Notes: generated by a model not told the origin, from the letters alone. A stretch of 64,000 nucleotides of DNA from Rhabdonatronobacter sediminivivens (GCF_013415485.1 NZ_JACBXS010000005.1:62001-126000); one strand, 5' to 3'; numbered from the stretch's first letter, positions 34,412 through 44,920 are shown. Translations and numbers: made by a program.

Positions 34412-36667
34412 CTACACCCGGAAATCGAACTGCAGGCTCAGGGGAAGTGTGCGAACGCGCTCTCCGGTCAGGGCAAAGACTGCATTGGCCAGGGCAGGGG
34501 CTGCGGGCGGTGTGCCCGGTTCGCCCACGCCGCCCATATGCGGGTTGTTCTCCAGGATCCGCACCGAAATCTCCGGTACACTGTCCATGCGCAGGGCGTC
34601 GTAATCGGGGAAATTGCGCTGCTCCACCATGCCGTCGGCAAAGGTGATCTGTCCCGTCACCGCCGCCGAAAGACCGTAGATCAGCCCCGATTCCATCTGC
34701 GCGCGCACGATCCCCGGGTCCAGGACCCGCCCGGGATCACAGGCGATCCAGGCCCGGGTGATCCGCAGGCTGCCATTCTCCCGCGCCAGTTCGACCACCT
34801 GCGCCGTGGGGGTGCCGAAGGAATGGCAAAAGGCCACCCCCTGCGCGCGCCCCTCGGGCGGGTTGCCCCAGTCGGACATCTCGGCCACGGCCTCCAGCAC
34901 CTGCGCCGAGGGGGCGTGTTCATCGCGCATATGCGCCAGCCGGAAGGCCAGCGGATCGGCGCCGGCGGCATGGGCCAGTTCGTCGATGAAGCATTCGTGG
35001 AAAAACGCATTCTGCGAATTGCCCACCGCGCGCCAGAAGCCCACGGGCACATCCAGATCGGCCAGATATCCACGCACGCGATAATTCGGGATGGCATAGG
35101 GCTGGTCGAACAGCCCTTCCACATGGCCCTTGTCCGGCCCACCCATGCGCCGCCCGGTCATCCGTGCGATGGCCTGATGACTGACCGAGGATGCGGCCAC
35201 CTGCGCGTCAAACGCCACCGCCCGCCCATCGGCCACGGCACCGCGCATCCGTGCGATCGCAGCGGGGCGCAGGAACCCATGGGCCATATCTTCCTCGCGG
35301 CTATAGGTCAGGCGGATCGGCGTGCCGGGCAGGGCGGCCGCCAGTTTTGCCGCGTAATGGGTGAAATCGCTTTCCGCGCGGCGCCCGAAACCGCCCCCCA
35401 TATAGGTGCTGTGCAGGGTCACCTCCTCGGGGGTGATCCCGGCGGCGCGCGCGGCACGTTCCTGATGCAGGCGCGGGGCCTGGTTGCCGCACCAGAGCGT
35501 CAGATGACCCTCCTCCAGCAGGGCCGTGGCGCTCATGGGCTCCATGGTGGCATGGTGGAGGAAGGGGGCGCGGTATTCCAGCTCCAGCGCCTCGGAGGCG
35601 TCGGAGATGGCGCGCTCCGGATCGCCGTCATTGCGCATGCGCGAGTTGCGGCGGTCGTCAAAAGCCTCGGCAATGCGGTCGAACATGGCTTCGATGCTGT
35701 CGGGCAGATCGCCGCGCTGCCAGTCGACCTCCAGCGCCTGCGCGCCTTGCATCGCGGCCCAGGTGTTGCGTGCGACAACGCCGATCCCGTCTTCCAGATC
35801 GATCACATGGGCCACGCCGGGCACCGCCAGCGCGGGGTCCGGGTTGAACCCGGCCACGCGCCCACCGGGATAGGGGCAGAGCCGCAGCGCCGCGCAGTGC
35901 AGCCCCGGCAGCTTGATGTCGGTGCCGAATTCCGCGGTGCCGGTGACCTTGGCCACCATGTCCAGCCGGGGCAGGGACCGGCCCAGCAAGCGCCATTGCG
36001 ACGGGTCGCGCAGCGCGGGTTGCGGCACGGGGCGGGTTGCGGCCTCGGCCGCCAGTTCGCCATAGGGCAGCTTTGTTCCGTCAGGGGCCAGCACCTGGCC
36101 GGCTTCGGTGCGCAGTTGCGCCACCTCTACGCCCAGCCGGTCGGCGGCCACGGCCTTGAGCGCCTCGCGCGCGCCGGCGCCGGCCAGCCGCATCCGTTCA
36201 TAGGCATCGACCGTGGAAGTTGACCCCCCCGTCACCTGCAGACCCAGCACCTTCGAGGCCGCGCCCAGGGTTTCGGCCAGGGCGATCTGCCACCCCTTCA
36301 TCGCGTAATCAGCCACCGGAAGGGCGCCATGCATCAACGCGCCATTGTAATAGGCGGCCGAGGGCGGGCCATGCCAGTGGCGCACCTGCGCCCAATCCAC
36401 ATCCAGTTCCTCGGCCACCAGCGCGGCAAGGGTGGTGTGGATGCCCTGGCCCATCTCGGCCCTTGGGGTGATGATGGTGATCGCATCGCCGTCGATGATC
36501 AGATAGGGGTTCAGCGTGGCCCCGCTTTCGGGGGCCAGGGGATTGTCCACGGGGCGGCGGACCTGCCAGATGCCGAAGGCCGCGCCACCGGCCACGGCCA
36601 CGGCGCCGACCAGAAGCGTGCGACGGGTGATCCGGCCCAGCTTGCTGCCCTTTTTGCTTTTAGTCAT
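34412..36667 (-). CDS. Xanthine dehydrogenase-family molybdenum hydroxylase, large subunit (IorB-like)
   Basis: A 751-residue protein with a Tat-type signal (ITRRTLLVGAVAVAGG, twin Arg15-Arg16), so it is exported to the periplasm. The molybdopterin-cytosine-dinucleotide binding segments appear as two repeats, as in isoquinoline 1-oxidoreductase beta subunits: EMGQGIHTTLAALVAEELD near residue 70 and YMGGGFGRRAESDF in the middle, with GGVGEPGTPPAAPALANA near the C-terminus, whose Glu is the expected catalytic base. It pairs with the small 2Fe-2S subunit upstream, separated by three bases. Members oxidise aldehydes or N-heterocycles; substrate not predictable. Confidence 0.88.
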   Translation of the reverse strand: MTKSKKGSKLGRITRRTLLVGAVAVAGGAAFGIWQVRRPVDNPLAPESGATLNPYLIIDGDAITIITPRAEMGQGIHTTLAALVAEELDVDWAQVRHWHGPPSAAYYNGALMHGALPVADYAMKGWQIALAETLGAASKVLGLQVTGGSTSTVDAYERMRLAGAGAREALKAVAADRLGVEVAQLRTEAGQVLAPDGTKLPYGELAAEAATRPVPQPALRDPSQWRLLGRSLPRLDMVAKVTGTAEFGTDIKLPGLHCAALRLCPYPGGRVAGFNPDPALAVPGVAHVIDLEDGIGVVARNTWAAMQGAQALEVDWQRGDLPDSIEAMFDRIAEAFDDRRNSRMRNDGDPERAISDASEALELEYRAPFLHHATMEPMSATALLEEGHLTLWCGNQAPRLHQERAARAAGITPEEVTLHSTYMGGGFGRRAESDFTHYAAKLAAALPGTPIRLTYSREEDMAHGFLRPAAIARMRGAVADGRAVAFDAQVAASSVSHQAIARMTGRRMGGPDKGHVEGLFDQPYAIPNYRVRGYLADLDVPVGFWRAVGNSQNAFFHECFIDELAHAAGADPLAFRLAHMRDEHAPSAQVLEAVAEMSDWGNPPEGRAQGVAFCHSFGTPTAQVVELARENGSLRITRAWIACDPGRVLDPGIVRAQMESGLIYGLSAAVTGQITFADGMVEQRNFPDYDALRMDSVPEISVRILENNPHMGGVGEPGTPPAAPALANAVFALTGERVRTLPLSLQFDFRV

Positions 36668-36670
36668 GCT

Positions 36671-37135
36671 TCAGGCCTCGGACATCGCGGCGGCGGCATC
36701 GTGGATGGCCGCACGGATCGCCGGATAGGTGCCGCAGCGGCACAGATTCCCGGACATGGCGGCATTGATGGCGGCATCGTCAGGCGTTGGGTTCTCGGCC
36801 AGAAGTGCGGCGGCCTGCAGGATCTGGCCGGGCTGGCAATAGCCGCATTGCGCCGCCTGATGGCGCACCCAGGCCGCCTGCAGCGGGGCAAGGGCTTCGG
36901 GGGTGCCGAAGCCTTCGATGGTGGTCACTTCGTCCCAGACATCGGCCAGCGGCAGCGCACAGGCGCGCACGGCCTCGCCCGCGACCAGCACGGTGCAGGC
37001 GCCGCAGGCCGCGACCCCGCAGCCGTATTTTGTCCCCGTGAGGCCCAGTTCATCGCGCAGCACCCACAGCAGCGGCGTCTCGCCCGGCAGGTCCAGGCTG
37101 TGGCGGGTGCCGTTCACGGTCACGTCATGCGGCAT
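36671..37135 (-). CDS. 2Fe-2S subunit of a molybdenum hydroxylase (IorA-like)
   Basis: A 154-residue protein with two [2Fe-2S] clusters: the plant-type site [14 protein letters not shown] with a preceding Cys, and the helical site QCGYCQPGQ plus [13 protein letters not shown] 37135 is chosen because AGGAG lies eight bases before it; the in-frame ATG 37153 would place that ribosome site inside the gene. It transfers electrons from the MoCo subunit (36667 down) to an acceptor, often a cytochrome c for this branch. There is no FAD subunit, consistent with the two-subunit IorAB type. Confidence 0.9.
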   Translation of the reverse strand: MPHDVTVNGTRHSLDLPGETPLLWVLRDELGLTGTKYGCGVAACGACTVLVAGEAVRACALPLADVWDEVTTIEGFGTPEALAPLQAAWVRHQAAQCGYCQPGQILQAAALLAENPTPDDAAINAAMSGNLCRCGTYPAIRAAIHDAAAAMSEA

Positions 37136-37207
37136 CTGGGGCGCTCCTGTCATCAGTGTCCTCTCGCAATAGGTGCGCCGGATCGCGCCGTGTTCAAGAC
37201 CGGACGA

Positions 37208-39142
37208 TCAAAACCGCGCAACATGGGTGGCATCCGCGCGGCTGGCGTATTTTCCATGTTCTGTCTTGTCCCAGTAGAACGGCGCGGTCATCAGCTCCCA
37301 CAAAGCCTTGTAGGCGGCAATCGTGGCCAGCGGAAAATAGAGCGGCAGGGTCAGCACCCATGGGATCAGCGCGCGGTGGTGGCGGTTGTGCAGCGCCAGC
37401 AGGTGGACCGCCATGTCGGCGGCCAGCGACATCATGTAGAACCCCGAAAGCGCCCAGAGCATGCCCGCAGGCGCAGTGCCCTGCAGCGGGTGGCCGAAGC
37501 CCAGCACAAGTGCCCAGAAGGACAGCAGCATCGGCGCCAGGATTACCTGCATCAGCGTGCCCAGAAACTGCACCTGAAACCCGGCAAAGCGGCGCAGGCC
37601 CAGATCGCGCAACAGCGCCCGCGGGTCGCGCATATGCACGAAATAGGTGATCGCATAGCCCTTGATCCAGCGTGAGCGTTGCTTGATCCAGGGCAGCAGG
37701 TGGCAATTGGCTTCCTCGAATGTGGTGGTGTCCAGGATTTCGGTGCGAAACCCCTGCCGCGCCAGCCTGATGCCCAGATCCGCATCCTCGGTCACGTTAT
37801 GCGCGTCCCAGCCGCCAAGCCGCTCCAGTATCCCGCGGCGAAAGAACAGCGTGGTGCCCCCCAGCGGCAGCACCAGCCCCAGCCGTTCCTTGCCCGGCAG
37901 CAGCAGCCGGAACCAGGCGGCGTATTCCAGCGTGAAGCAGCGCGACAGCCAGTTGGTGCCGGGGTTGAAGTAATCCAGCATGCCCTGGACACAGGCGACC
38001 TGGGGGGCGGCGCGGGCGAAATGGCGGGCAACACGGATGATCTGGTCCGGTTCGGGGGCGTCCTCGGCATCATAGACGCCAACGATCGACCCGCGCGCGA
38101 ACAGCAGCGCAAAATTCAGGGCGCGGGGCTTGGTGCGCAGGGGCGCGTCGGGCACGGGGATCACCCGCATCCAGTGGGGCAGCGTCTCGGCCTCCAGCGC
38201 GCGGCGGGTGGGGGTGTCATGTTCCTCGACCACCAGCAGGACATCGAACAGGTCGCGCGGATAGCTCAGCCGCGCCAGCCGGTTGATCAGGGGGCGCACT
38301 GTTCCGGGTTCGCGAAACAGCGGCACCATGATGCTGACCACCGGCAGCCGTGCCGCCACCGGCCCCGCAGGCGGTGCCGGGTCGCGGGCCTTGCGCCGTG
38401 CGGCAATGGCCGCGGCCAGTTTCAGCCCCGTCATCACGGCCAGCCACCCCGAGGCCAGCCCCGTCATCGCCCAGCCTGTGGCCACCGGGTCCAGCACTGC
38501 CGCCGTGAGCACCAGAATTACCACCGCCGCCAACCAGCGATGCAGGCCGCGACGGGTCCAGTCGCGGCAACTCAGGGCCTCGGGGACACAGGTTTCAGCA
38601 TAGTCGCGCAACGCGGCGCTGCGGGTTTCCAGCACCATCCGGTGCAGTTCGGCCCGGCTGACAAGCGCCATGGCCACCGGTCCCAGCGCGGCCTCCAGCG
38701 TGGGGCGGTTGGCCTCGAACCGCTCAGGCTGCGCGGTGGCGACGATGCAGACCCCGCCCGCCAGCGCCCAGGGCAGGCACCCCAGGGCCAGGCAGCGCGC
38801 GCCCCCCAGCCGGTCGATCAGCCGCGCATCCGGCAGCCCCTGCGCCATGGTGATCCGCCGCGCGCCGAATTGCCGTTCCTGCGCGGCCAGCAGCGTGGCG
38901 TCGGAGATCATCCCGTGCGACAGCAGGATATCGCCCAGATGCCCGGCATGGCGCGATTGCAGCGCCAGCGCCCGCACCAGGTCCGAAGGCCGGATCGCCC
39001 CCATGCGGATCAGCACCGTGGCCAGGGTTGGCCGTGGCCGGGGCAGGGGGTCCACCAGCCGCAACCGGGGCAGGGGCTGGCTTGGCCGCGCCCGCCACGC
39101 AGCCGAAAGCATGCCTGCAAAGCTTCTGCCCGCAATGGTCAT
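37208..39142 (-). CDS. Membrane GT2 glycosyltransferase with an N-terminal MshEN/GspE-N-like domain
   Basis: A 644-residue protein. Residues about 38-165 resemble the GspE N-terminal / MshEN domain ([38 protein letters not shown]), which in other proteins can bind cyclic di-GMP. Two spans follow (about 203-245), then the family 2 glycosyltransferase domain from about 266 with EEHD, DAED (358-361), TED (451-453) and QRSRW (488-492), the processive-type motif, then four C-terminal spans. It would polymerise or transfer sugars at the inner membrane, possibly controlled by the N-terminal domain. The polymer is unknown and no other polysaccharide genes are nearby. Confidence 0.86.
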   Translation of the reverse strand: MTIAGRSFAGMLSAAWRARPSQPLPRLRLVDPLPRPRPTLATVLIRMGAIRPSDLVRALALQSRHAGHLGDILLSHGMISDATLLAAQERQFGARRITMAQGLPDARLIDRLGGARCLALGCLPWALAGGVCIVATAQPERFEANRPTLEAALGPVAMALVSRAELHRMVLETRSAALRDYAETCVPEALSCRDWTRRGLHRWLAAVVILVLTAAVLDPVATGWAMTGLASGWLAVMTGLKLAAAIAARRKARDPAPPAGPVAARLPVVSIMVPLFREPGTVRPLINRLARLSYPRDLFDVLLVVEEHDTPTRRALEAETLPHWMRVIPVPDAPLRTKPRALNFALLFARGSIVGVYDAEDAPEPDQIIRVARHFARAAPQVACVQGMLDYFNPGTNWLSRCFTLEYAAWFRLLLPGKERLGLVLPLGGTTLFFRRGILERLGGWDAHNVTEDADLGIRLARQGFRTEILDTTTFEEANCHLLPWIKQRSRWIKGYAITYFVHMRDPRALLRDLGLRRFAGFQVQFLGTLMQVILAPMLLSFWALVLGFGHPLQGTAPAGMLWALSGFYMMSLAADMAVHLLALHNRHHRALIPWVLTLPLYFPLATIAAYKALWELMTAPFYWDKTEHGKYASRADATHVARF

Positions 39143-39322
39143 CCGTTACCCTGTCTGCGGCGACACACACCCGCCGCCCCTGCCAAGCCCAACAGCAGAA
39201 TGGTTAACGTGCCGTTAAGGCGCGCTCACTTTCAGCCTCCGGCGCGCAGATCGCGGCGGCGTCCTGCCCTGAAACTGCGCCCGCCCCCTCGCCACGGCGC
39301 GCGGGATGCCTATGTTTGGGGC

Positions 39323-40774
39323 ATGGATACCCTGACCCAGCCCGCAATCGCCTTTGACAACAGTTACGCGCGCCTGCCCGCGCGCTTCTATGCCCGTGTG
39401 GACCCGGACCCCGCCCCGGCGCCCCGGCTGATCGCCTGGAATGCCGCTCTCGCCTCCGAACTGGACCTGCCGGACCTGGCCGAGGCCACCATCGCGGCCG
39501 TCTTCTCGGGCGCCGCGCTGCCCCCGGGGGCCGAGCCGCTGGCCATGGCCTATGCCGGGCACCAGTTCGGCGGGTTCGTCCCGCAACTGGGCGATGGCCG
39601 TGCCCATCTGCTGGGCGAGGTGATCGCCCGCGATGGCCAGCGCATGGATATCCAGCTCAAGGGCTCGGGGCGCACGCCGTTTTCGCGCGGCGGCGACGGG
39701 CGCGCCTGGATCGGCCCGGTGCTGCGCGAATACGTGGTCTCCGAGGCCATGGCCGCGCTGGGCGTGCCCACCACCCGCGCGCTGGCCGCCGTGGAAACCG
39801 GCGCACCGGTCTGGCGCGAACAGGGCCAGCTTCCCGGCGCCGTCATCACCCGCGTCGCCCAAAGCCACCTGCGCGTGGGCACCTTCCAGTTCTTCGCCGC
39901 CCGCCGTGACACCGAGGCCCTGCAAGCGCTCTGTGACTACGCCATCACCCGCCATTTCCCGCAGGCCAGCGGCCCCGCAGACCTGCTGCGCCACGCCGTC
40001 GCCGCCCAGGCCGATCTGGTGGCGCATTGGATGAGCTTCGGCTTCATCCACGGGGTGATGAACACGGACAACTGCCATATCGGCGGGCTGACCATCGACT
40101 ACGGCCCCTGCGCCTTCATGGATGCCTACCACCCGGACACGGTGTTCTCCTCCATCGACAGCCACGGGCGCTATGCCTATGCCAACCAGCCGCAACTGGC
40201 GGTCTGGAACCTGGCACAACTGGCCACCTGCCTGCTGCCCCTGATGCAAGATGACCAGGAGGCCGCCATCGCCGAGGCGACCGAGATCGTCCACGGCTTT
40301 GCCCCGCTCTATGAGGCCGCCCACCGCAGCCGCTTCGCCGCCAAACTGGGCCTGGCCGAGGCGCGCGCGGGCGACGATGCCCTTGCCCAGACGCTGCTGG
40401 ACCGCATGGCCACCCTGGGCGCCGATTTCACCCGCACCTTCCAAGGCCTGCGCCACGGCACCGCCAAGGCCGAGTTCCGCGAGCCCGAGGCCTTCACCGC
40501 CTGGGAAACCGACTGGCTCGCCCGGCTGGAGGCCGAGGGCAGCACCCCCGCCGATGCGCAGGCCCGCATGGCCCGGGCCAACCCGGCAGTGATCCCGCGC
40601 AACCACCGCGTGGAACAGGCGATCGAGGCCGCGCTTCAGGGCGATTACGCGCCCTTCCAACGCCTCAACCGCGTCCTCGCCACACCCTTCGCCGATCCCG
40701 CCCCCGAAGACGCCGCCCTGCAGGATGCGCCCCTGCCCACCGAGCGCGTGCGCGCCACCTTCTGCGGCACCTGA
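39323..40774 (+). CDS. selO: Protein adenylyltransferase SelO
   Basis: A 483-residue SelO (YdiU/UPF0061) pseudokinase, close to the E. coli length. Characteristic strings are [57 protein letters not shown] and the C-terminal [12 protein letters not shown]. SelO binds ATP in inverted orientation and attaches AMP to Ser/Thr/Tyr of target proteins in redox homeostasis. Many eukaryotic members end in selenocysteine; here the penultimate region ends FCGT with an ordinary cysteine. Start ATG 39323 is chosen by homology ([16 protein letters not shown]). Confidence 0.93.
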   Translation: MDTLTQPAIAFDNSYARLPARFYARVDPDPAPAPRLIAWNAALASELDLPDLAEATIAAVFSGAALPPGAEPLAMAYAGHQFGGFVPQLGDGRAHLLGEVIARDGQRMDIQLKGSGRTPFSRGGDGRAWIGPVLREYVVSEAMAALGVPTTRALAAVETGAPVWREQGQLPGAVITRVAQSHLRVGTFQFFAARRDTEALQALCDYAITRHFPQASGPADLLRHAVAAQADLVAHWMSFGFIHGVMNTDNCHIGGLTIDYGPCAFMDAYHPDTVFSSIDSHGRYAYANQPQLAVWNLAQLATCLLPLMQDDQEAAIAEATEIVHGFAPLYEAAHRSRFAAKLGLAEARAGDDALAQTLLDRMATLGADFTRTFQGLRHGTAKAEFREPEAFTAWETDWLARLEAEGSTPADAQARMARANPAVIPRNHRVEQAIEAALQGDYAPFQRLNRVLATPFADPAPEDAALQDAPLPTERVRATFCGT

Positions 40775-40794
40775 GGCCCAAACCCGAGCACCCG

Positions 40795-40817
40795 CCCTGC
40801 GCCCAACGGGCGCAGGG
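40795..40817 (+). terminator. Perfect 10-bp hairpin after selO
   Basis: CCCTGCGCCC (40795-40804) pairs with GGGCGCAGGG (40808-40817), loop AAC, 20 nt after the selO stop and without a U-tract. A related second GGCCCAACGGG string follows at about 40821. Confidence 0.55.
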
Positions 40818-40972
40818 CCCGGCCCAACGGGATGCGCCGCGCCGTCAGGCGTGGCAAAGACGGGCGGGAGCGCTCCCTCCCCGCCGCCGCGCCGCCAAAG
40901 CTCCGCGCCCCGCTTCCCCCCGTGCGGGAATCGCGCTAAAGGCACTCCAGCGCCGAAATTCCGGAGACCGCC

Positions 40973-41641
40973 ATGCACGCTGCTGTCATCACCTTCCCCG
41001 GTTCCAACTGCGACCGCGACCTTGCCGTGGCCTTCGAAGCCGCCGGTGCCCGCGTCACACGGGTCTGGCACAAGGATACCGCGCTGCCCGCGGGGGTGGA
41101 TATCGTGGGGCTTCCCGGCGGGTTCTCCTTCGGTGACTACCTGCGCTGCGGGGCGATTGCCGCCCGCGCGCCCATCACCCGGGCGCTGGCCGAATTTGCC
41201 GCCGCCGGGGGACCGGTGCTGGGCATCTGCAACGGCTTTCAGGTGCTGGTGGAAACCGGGATGCTGCCGGGCGCACTGCTGCGCAATGCCGGGCTGAAAT
41301 ACATCTGCAAGCCGGTGGCGCTGCAGGTTGCCACCGCCGAAAGCCCCTTTACCTCCGGCTGGGCGCAGGGTGCCACCATCACCCTGCCCATCGCCCACCA
41401 TGATGGCAATTACACCGCCGATCCCGCCACCCTGGACCGGCTGGAGGCTGAGGATCGCATCGCCTTCACCTATGCCGACACGCCCAACGGCTCGGCCCGT
41501 GGCATTGCCGGGGTGCTGTCGGAAAACCGCCGCGTGCTGGGGATGATGCCGCACCCGGAGCGCGCGATTGCACCGCATCAGGGCGCCGCCGACGGGGCGA
41601 TTCTGTTCCGCACGCTGCTTGACACGCTCACGCCCGCGTAA
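40973..41641 (+). CDS. purQ: Phosphoribosylformylglycinamidine synthase, glutaminase subunit PurQ
   Basis: A 222-residue class I amidotransferase. The first residues [17 protein letters not shown] are typical PurQ; the catalytic Cys86 is in [11 protein letters not shown], and the His/Glu pair is in MMPHPERA. It delivers ammonia to PurL in purine synthesis. ATG 40973 follows a GGAG ribosome site. purS and purL, often neighbours, are not in the window, so purQ is separated here from its partners. Confidence 0.94.
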   Translation: MHAAVITFPGSNCDRDLAVAFEAAGARVTRVWHKDTALPAGVDIVGLPGGFSFGDYLRCGAIAARAPITRALAEFAAAGGPVLGICNGFQVLVETGMLPGALLRNAGLKYICKPVALQVATAESPFTSGWAQGATITLPIAHHDGNYTADPATLDRLEAEDRIAFTYADTPNGSARGIAGVLSENRRVLGMMPHPERAIAPHQGAADGAILFRTLLDTLTPA

Positions 41642-41688
41642 CCGCAGCGCGCCCGGTGCTTGAGCACAGCGCGCGCAGGGCGTAACCT

Positions 41689-43458
41689 ATGTCGATGATG
41701 CAGCCGCCGGATATCGACAACTCCCGCACCGGGCTTCTGGGCATACCGCTCTGGGGGCGGGTGATCGTCGGCACCTTGATGGTGGCCGGGGTGGTGGTGG
41801 TCTGGGTGCTCAACACCTGGCTGACCGAAAGCTTCACCGAAAACACCCGCAACCGCGCCGAACTGCGGCTGGTGCTCTATTCCGGCAATATCCAGAGCGA
41901 GCTGCAGCGCAATTCCGTGGTCCCACTGCTGCTCTCGCGCGATCCGGAACTGATCTCGGCGCTGCGCGAAGGCAATTACGCCGCCACATCGCAGCGGCTG
42001 ATGGACCTGCAATCGGAAATCGGCGCGGCCTCGATCGAGCTTCTGGACAACTACGGGCGCACGGTGGCCGCCACCGATCGCAACCGGCTGGGCATGAACT
42101 TGCTGAATGACATGGCTTTCGTCGATGCACGGCGCAGCTCGGACACCGCGTTTCAGGTCAAGGAACGCGACAGCGGCGGCTTCAGCTTCACCTTTTCGCG
42201 CACTGTGCGCCAGGCCGCCGATTTCCTGGGCGTGGTGGTGGTCGAGGCGGACCTGTCGAAATTCGAACGCAGCTGGGCCGGCTTTGCCGATGCCGTGGCC
42301 CTGACCGACAGCGAAGGCCGCATCATCCTGGCCACCGAACCGCGCTGGCGCGGCCGGACCGAGGTCGAAGCCCTGGCCCTGCGCGATGCGCCCTCGGCGA
42401 TCGCCCGCGCCTTGCGCGCCACCGCCGACTGGGCACAGGACCCGCCCGATGCCTTTCTCAGCGGCGAGGCGGTGCTGCGTTCGGAAATCCGGGTGCCCTT
42501 TCGCGGCTGGAAGCTGATTTCCTTTACCCGATATGACTCGGTCCGGGAACGGGTCAACGGGTTGCTGGCGCTGGTCATCATGGGGTTTGCGCTGCTGCTG
42601 GCGCTGACTTTCTACGTGGTTTCGCGCCGGGCATGGTCACAATCGGCGCTGTTCCAGCGCGAATCGGCGGAGCTGCGCGCGCTCAACATGCGCCTGCAGC
42701 GCGAGATTTCGGCCCGCGAGAAGGTGCAGAAGGACCTGGCCGTGGCCGAACAGACGCTGGCGCAATCCTCCAAGCTGGCCTCATTGGGCGAGATGTCGGC
42801 CTCGGTCAGCCATGAGCTGAACCAGCCGCTGGCGGCGATGAAGACCTACCTGGCGGGTGCGCGGCTGCTGCTGACGCGCAAGCGCGTGGACGAGGCCATG
42901 GCCAGCTTCCAGCGCATTGACGATCTGATCGAACGCATGGGCGCCATCACCCGCACCCTGAAATCCTTTGCCCGCAAGGGCGGCGAGGCATTCGCGCCGC
43001 TGGACCTGCGCGATTGCCTGACCGAGGCGCTGGCGCTTATGGAACCGCAATTGCGCAGCGCCCGGGTGCTGGTCACGCGCACCGTGCCGCAGACCCCGGT
43101 GCGGGTGATGGGCGACCGGGTGCGGCTGGAACAGGTGATCATCAACCTGGTGCGCAACGCGATTGACGCCACCCAGACCTCCAACGCCCCCCGGATTGAC
43201 CTGATCATCACCCAGGGTGATGACATTACCCTCACCGTGCGCGACAATGGCACGGGTATCACCGATCTGGAGAACCTTTTCGAACCCTTCCATACCACCA
43301 AAGCCGCCGGCGAAGGGGTGGGGCTGGGGTTGGCCATTTCCTCGGGTATCGCCGCCGATCACGGGGGGCGGCTGCGCGGGCAGAACGCGCCGCAGGGAGG
43401 CGCGGTTTTCGAATTGCGCCTGCCGATCCTGGATGACGCCCTCGCCGCGGCCGAATAA
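41689..43458 (+). CDS. DctB-like sensor histidine kinase
   Basis: A 589-residue membrane sensor kinase. A span near residues 24-45 and another near 290-310 enclose a periplasmic double-PAS (dCACHE) region, as in the C4-dicarboxylate sensor DctB. HisKA carries His375 in SASVSHELNQPLAAMK, and HATPase has NLVRNAIDA (N-box), DNGTGI and GVGLGLAIS. The gene is 47 bp after purQ and 51 bp before its response regulator. The Q-P after the N in HELNQPL is typical of the DctB/NtrB-like HK4 group. No dicarboxylate transporter is nearby, so the ligand is inferred from architecture only. Confidence 0.87.
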   Translation: MSMMQPPDIDNSRTGLLGIPLWGRVIVGTLMVAGVVVVWVLNTWLTESFTENTRNRAELRLVLYSGNIQSELQRNSVVPLLLSRDPELISALREGNYAATSQRLMDLQSEIGAASIELLDNYGRTVAATDRNRLGMNLLNDMAFVDARRSSDTAFQVKERDSGGFSFTFSRTVRQAADFLGVVVVEADLSKFERSWAGFADAVALTDSEGRIILATEPRWRGRTEVEALALRDAPSAIARALRATADWAQDPPDAFLSGEAVLRSEIRVPFRGWKLISFTRYDSVRERVNGLLALVIMGFALLLALTFYVVSRRAWSQSALFQRESAELRALNMRLQREISAREKVQKDLAVAEQTLAQSSKLASLGEMSASVSHELNQPLAAMKTYLAGARLLLTRKRVDEAMASFQRIDDLIERMGAITRTLKSFARKGGEAFAPLDLRDCLTEALALMEPQLRSARVLVTRTVPQTPVRVMGDRVRLEQVIINLVRNAIDATQTSNAPRIDLIITQGDDITLTVRDNGTGITDLENLFEPFHTTKAAGEGVGLGLAISSGIAADHGGRLRGQNAPQGGAVFELRLPILDDALAAAE

Positions 43459-43509
43459 GCCGCCACACCGGGCCGCGTGGCGGCCTTGCAGCTGACGAAA
43501 GGACCATCA

Positions 43510-44844
43510 ATGCCACGGGCACCACGGGTTGCAATCATTGATGACGAAGCCGATATGCGCCAGTCGATCAGCCAATGGCTGTCGCTGTCGGGGTTCGAAA
43601 CCGAAAGCCATGCCTCGGCCGAGGCGGCGCTGCGCGCCATCGGCACCGATTTTCCCGGCGTGGTGATCACCGATATCCGGATGCCGGGGATGGATGGCAT
43701 GGCGCTGCTGAAGCGTCTGGTGGCGCAGGATGCGGGCCTGCCGGTGATCCTGATCACCGGCCACGGCGATGTGCCCATGGCGGTCGAGGCCATGCGCCTG
43801 GGCGCCTTCGATTTTCTGGAAAAGCCCTTTGACCCTGACAAGATGTCCGATCTGGTGCGCCGCGCCGCCAAGGCCCGCGCGCTGACCCTGGAAAACCGCG
43901 CCCTGCGCCAGGAACTGGCTGATGGCAGCACGCTGATGCGTCGGCTGGCGGGAAATTCCGAGGTCATGCAGCGCCTGCGCGAGGATATTCTGGATCTTGG
44001 CCAGGCCGATGGTCACGTGCTGATCGATGGCGAAACCGGCACCGGCAAGACGCTGGTGGCCCATGCGCTGCACGCGGTGGGGCCACGGGCGGGCAAGCGC
44101 TTTGTCACCGTGGCCTGCGCGGGGCAGGATCAGGACAGCCTGATCGCGCGGCTCTTTGGCCCGGTCGAGGAAGGCGGCGGTCTGCCGCTGGTCGAGGAAG
44201 CCCGCGGCGGCACCCTGTGCCTGGAGGATATCGAGGCGCTGGGCGAGGCCGCGCAGGCGCGCCTGCTGGCCTTCATCAACGAACAGGGCACGCCTGCGCC
44301 CACCCGGATCATCGCCGTGTGCAACGAACACGCCCCCGACCGCACCATCGAGGATGTGCTGCGCCCGGACCTGTTCTTCCGCCTGTCGGCACTGAAGCTG
44401 ACCCTGCCGCCGCTGCGCGCGCGGGGTGAGGATATCCTGACCCTCTTTGCCGCCTATGCGGCGGAATTTGCTGACGAATACGGCTGCGCGCCGCCGGATA
44501 TCGCTGCGCAGGAGGCCGCGCAACTGCTGCAGGCCCCCTGGCCGGGCAATGTGCGCCAGCTTGTCAACATGGCCGAACGCGCGGCATTGCAAAGCCGCCG
44601 CGAAGGCGAATCGATCCTGTCGATGCTGATGGCGGATAACGAGGCCTCGGGCGGGGCCATCACCACCGAAGGCAAGCCCCTGAAGGACCATGTGGAATCC
44701 TTTGAGCGGATGCTGATCGACAACACCATGCGCCGCCACAAGGGCTCGATCGTTGCGGTGATGGAGGAGCTCTGCCTGCCACGCCGCACCCTGAACGAGA
44801 AGATGGCGAAATACGGCCTGGTCCGCGCTGACTACACCGGCTGA
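43510..44844 (+). CDS. DctD/NtrC-like response regulator lacking the GAFTGA loop
   Basis: A 444-residue regulator: receiver with Asp55 in VVITDIRMPGMDG, AAA+ domain from about 145, and a C-terminal Fis-type helix-turn-helix (SIVAVMEELCLPRRTLNEKM). Walker A is intact (GETGTGKTLVA). The segment where sigma-54 activators carry ELFGHxxGAFTGA reads RLFGPVEEGGGLPLVEEARG, so the sigma-54 contact loop is missing. The Walker B equivalent reads GGTLCLEDIEAL instead of the usual LDEI order. It therefore probably does not drive sigma-54 open-complex formation, and may act on sigma-70 promoters as described for Rhodobacter NtrC. ATG 43510 follows AAAGGACC. Confidence 0.87.
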   Translation: MPRAPRVAIIDDEADMRQSISQWLSLSGFETESHASAEAALRAIGTDFPGVVITDIRMPGMDGMALLKRLVAQDAGLPVILITGHGDVPMAVEAMRLGAFDFLEKPFDPDKMSDLVRRAAKARALTLENRALRQELADGSTLMRRLAGNSEVMQRLREDILDLGQADGHVLIDGETGTGKTLVAHALHAVGPRAGKRFVTVACAGQDQDSLIARLFGPVEEGGGLPLVEEARGGTLCLEDIEALGEAAQARLLAFINEQGTPAPTRIIAVCNEHAPDRTIEDVLRPDLFFRLSALKLTLPPLRARGEDILTLFAAYAAEFADEYGCAPPDIAAQEAAQLLQAPWPGNVRQLVNMAERAALQSRREGESILSMLMADNEASGGAITTEGKPLKDHVESFERMLIDNTMRRHKGSIVAVMEELCLPRRTLNEKMAKYGLVRADYTG

Positions 44845-44871
44845 CCGCGCGCCTGTGGCCCGGGGTGCACA

Positions 44872-44920
44872 GCGCCCATGCGGCGCACCCGCCCACCCAC
44901 CCTGTGCACCGCATGGGCGC
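44872..44920 (+). repeat. G4-loop hairpin, copy 7 (3' of the DctD-like gene)
   Basis: Perfect 12-bp stem GCGCCCATGCGG (44872-44883) with CCGCATGGGCGC (44909-44920), inner GCAC/GTGC, and loop core CCCGCCCACCCACCC (44888-44902) in the sense of the upstream gene, 27 nt past its stop. Confidence 0.86.

Noticed and set aside
34379..36223. Plus-strand open frame of 614 codons
   Set aside because: It is antisense to the Mo-hydroxylase large subunit, which has a Tat signal and conserved cofactor motifs. The reverse frame has no recognisable domain.
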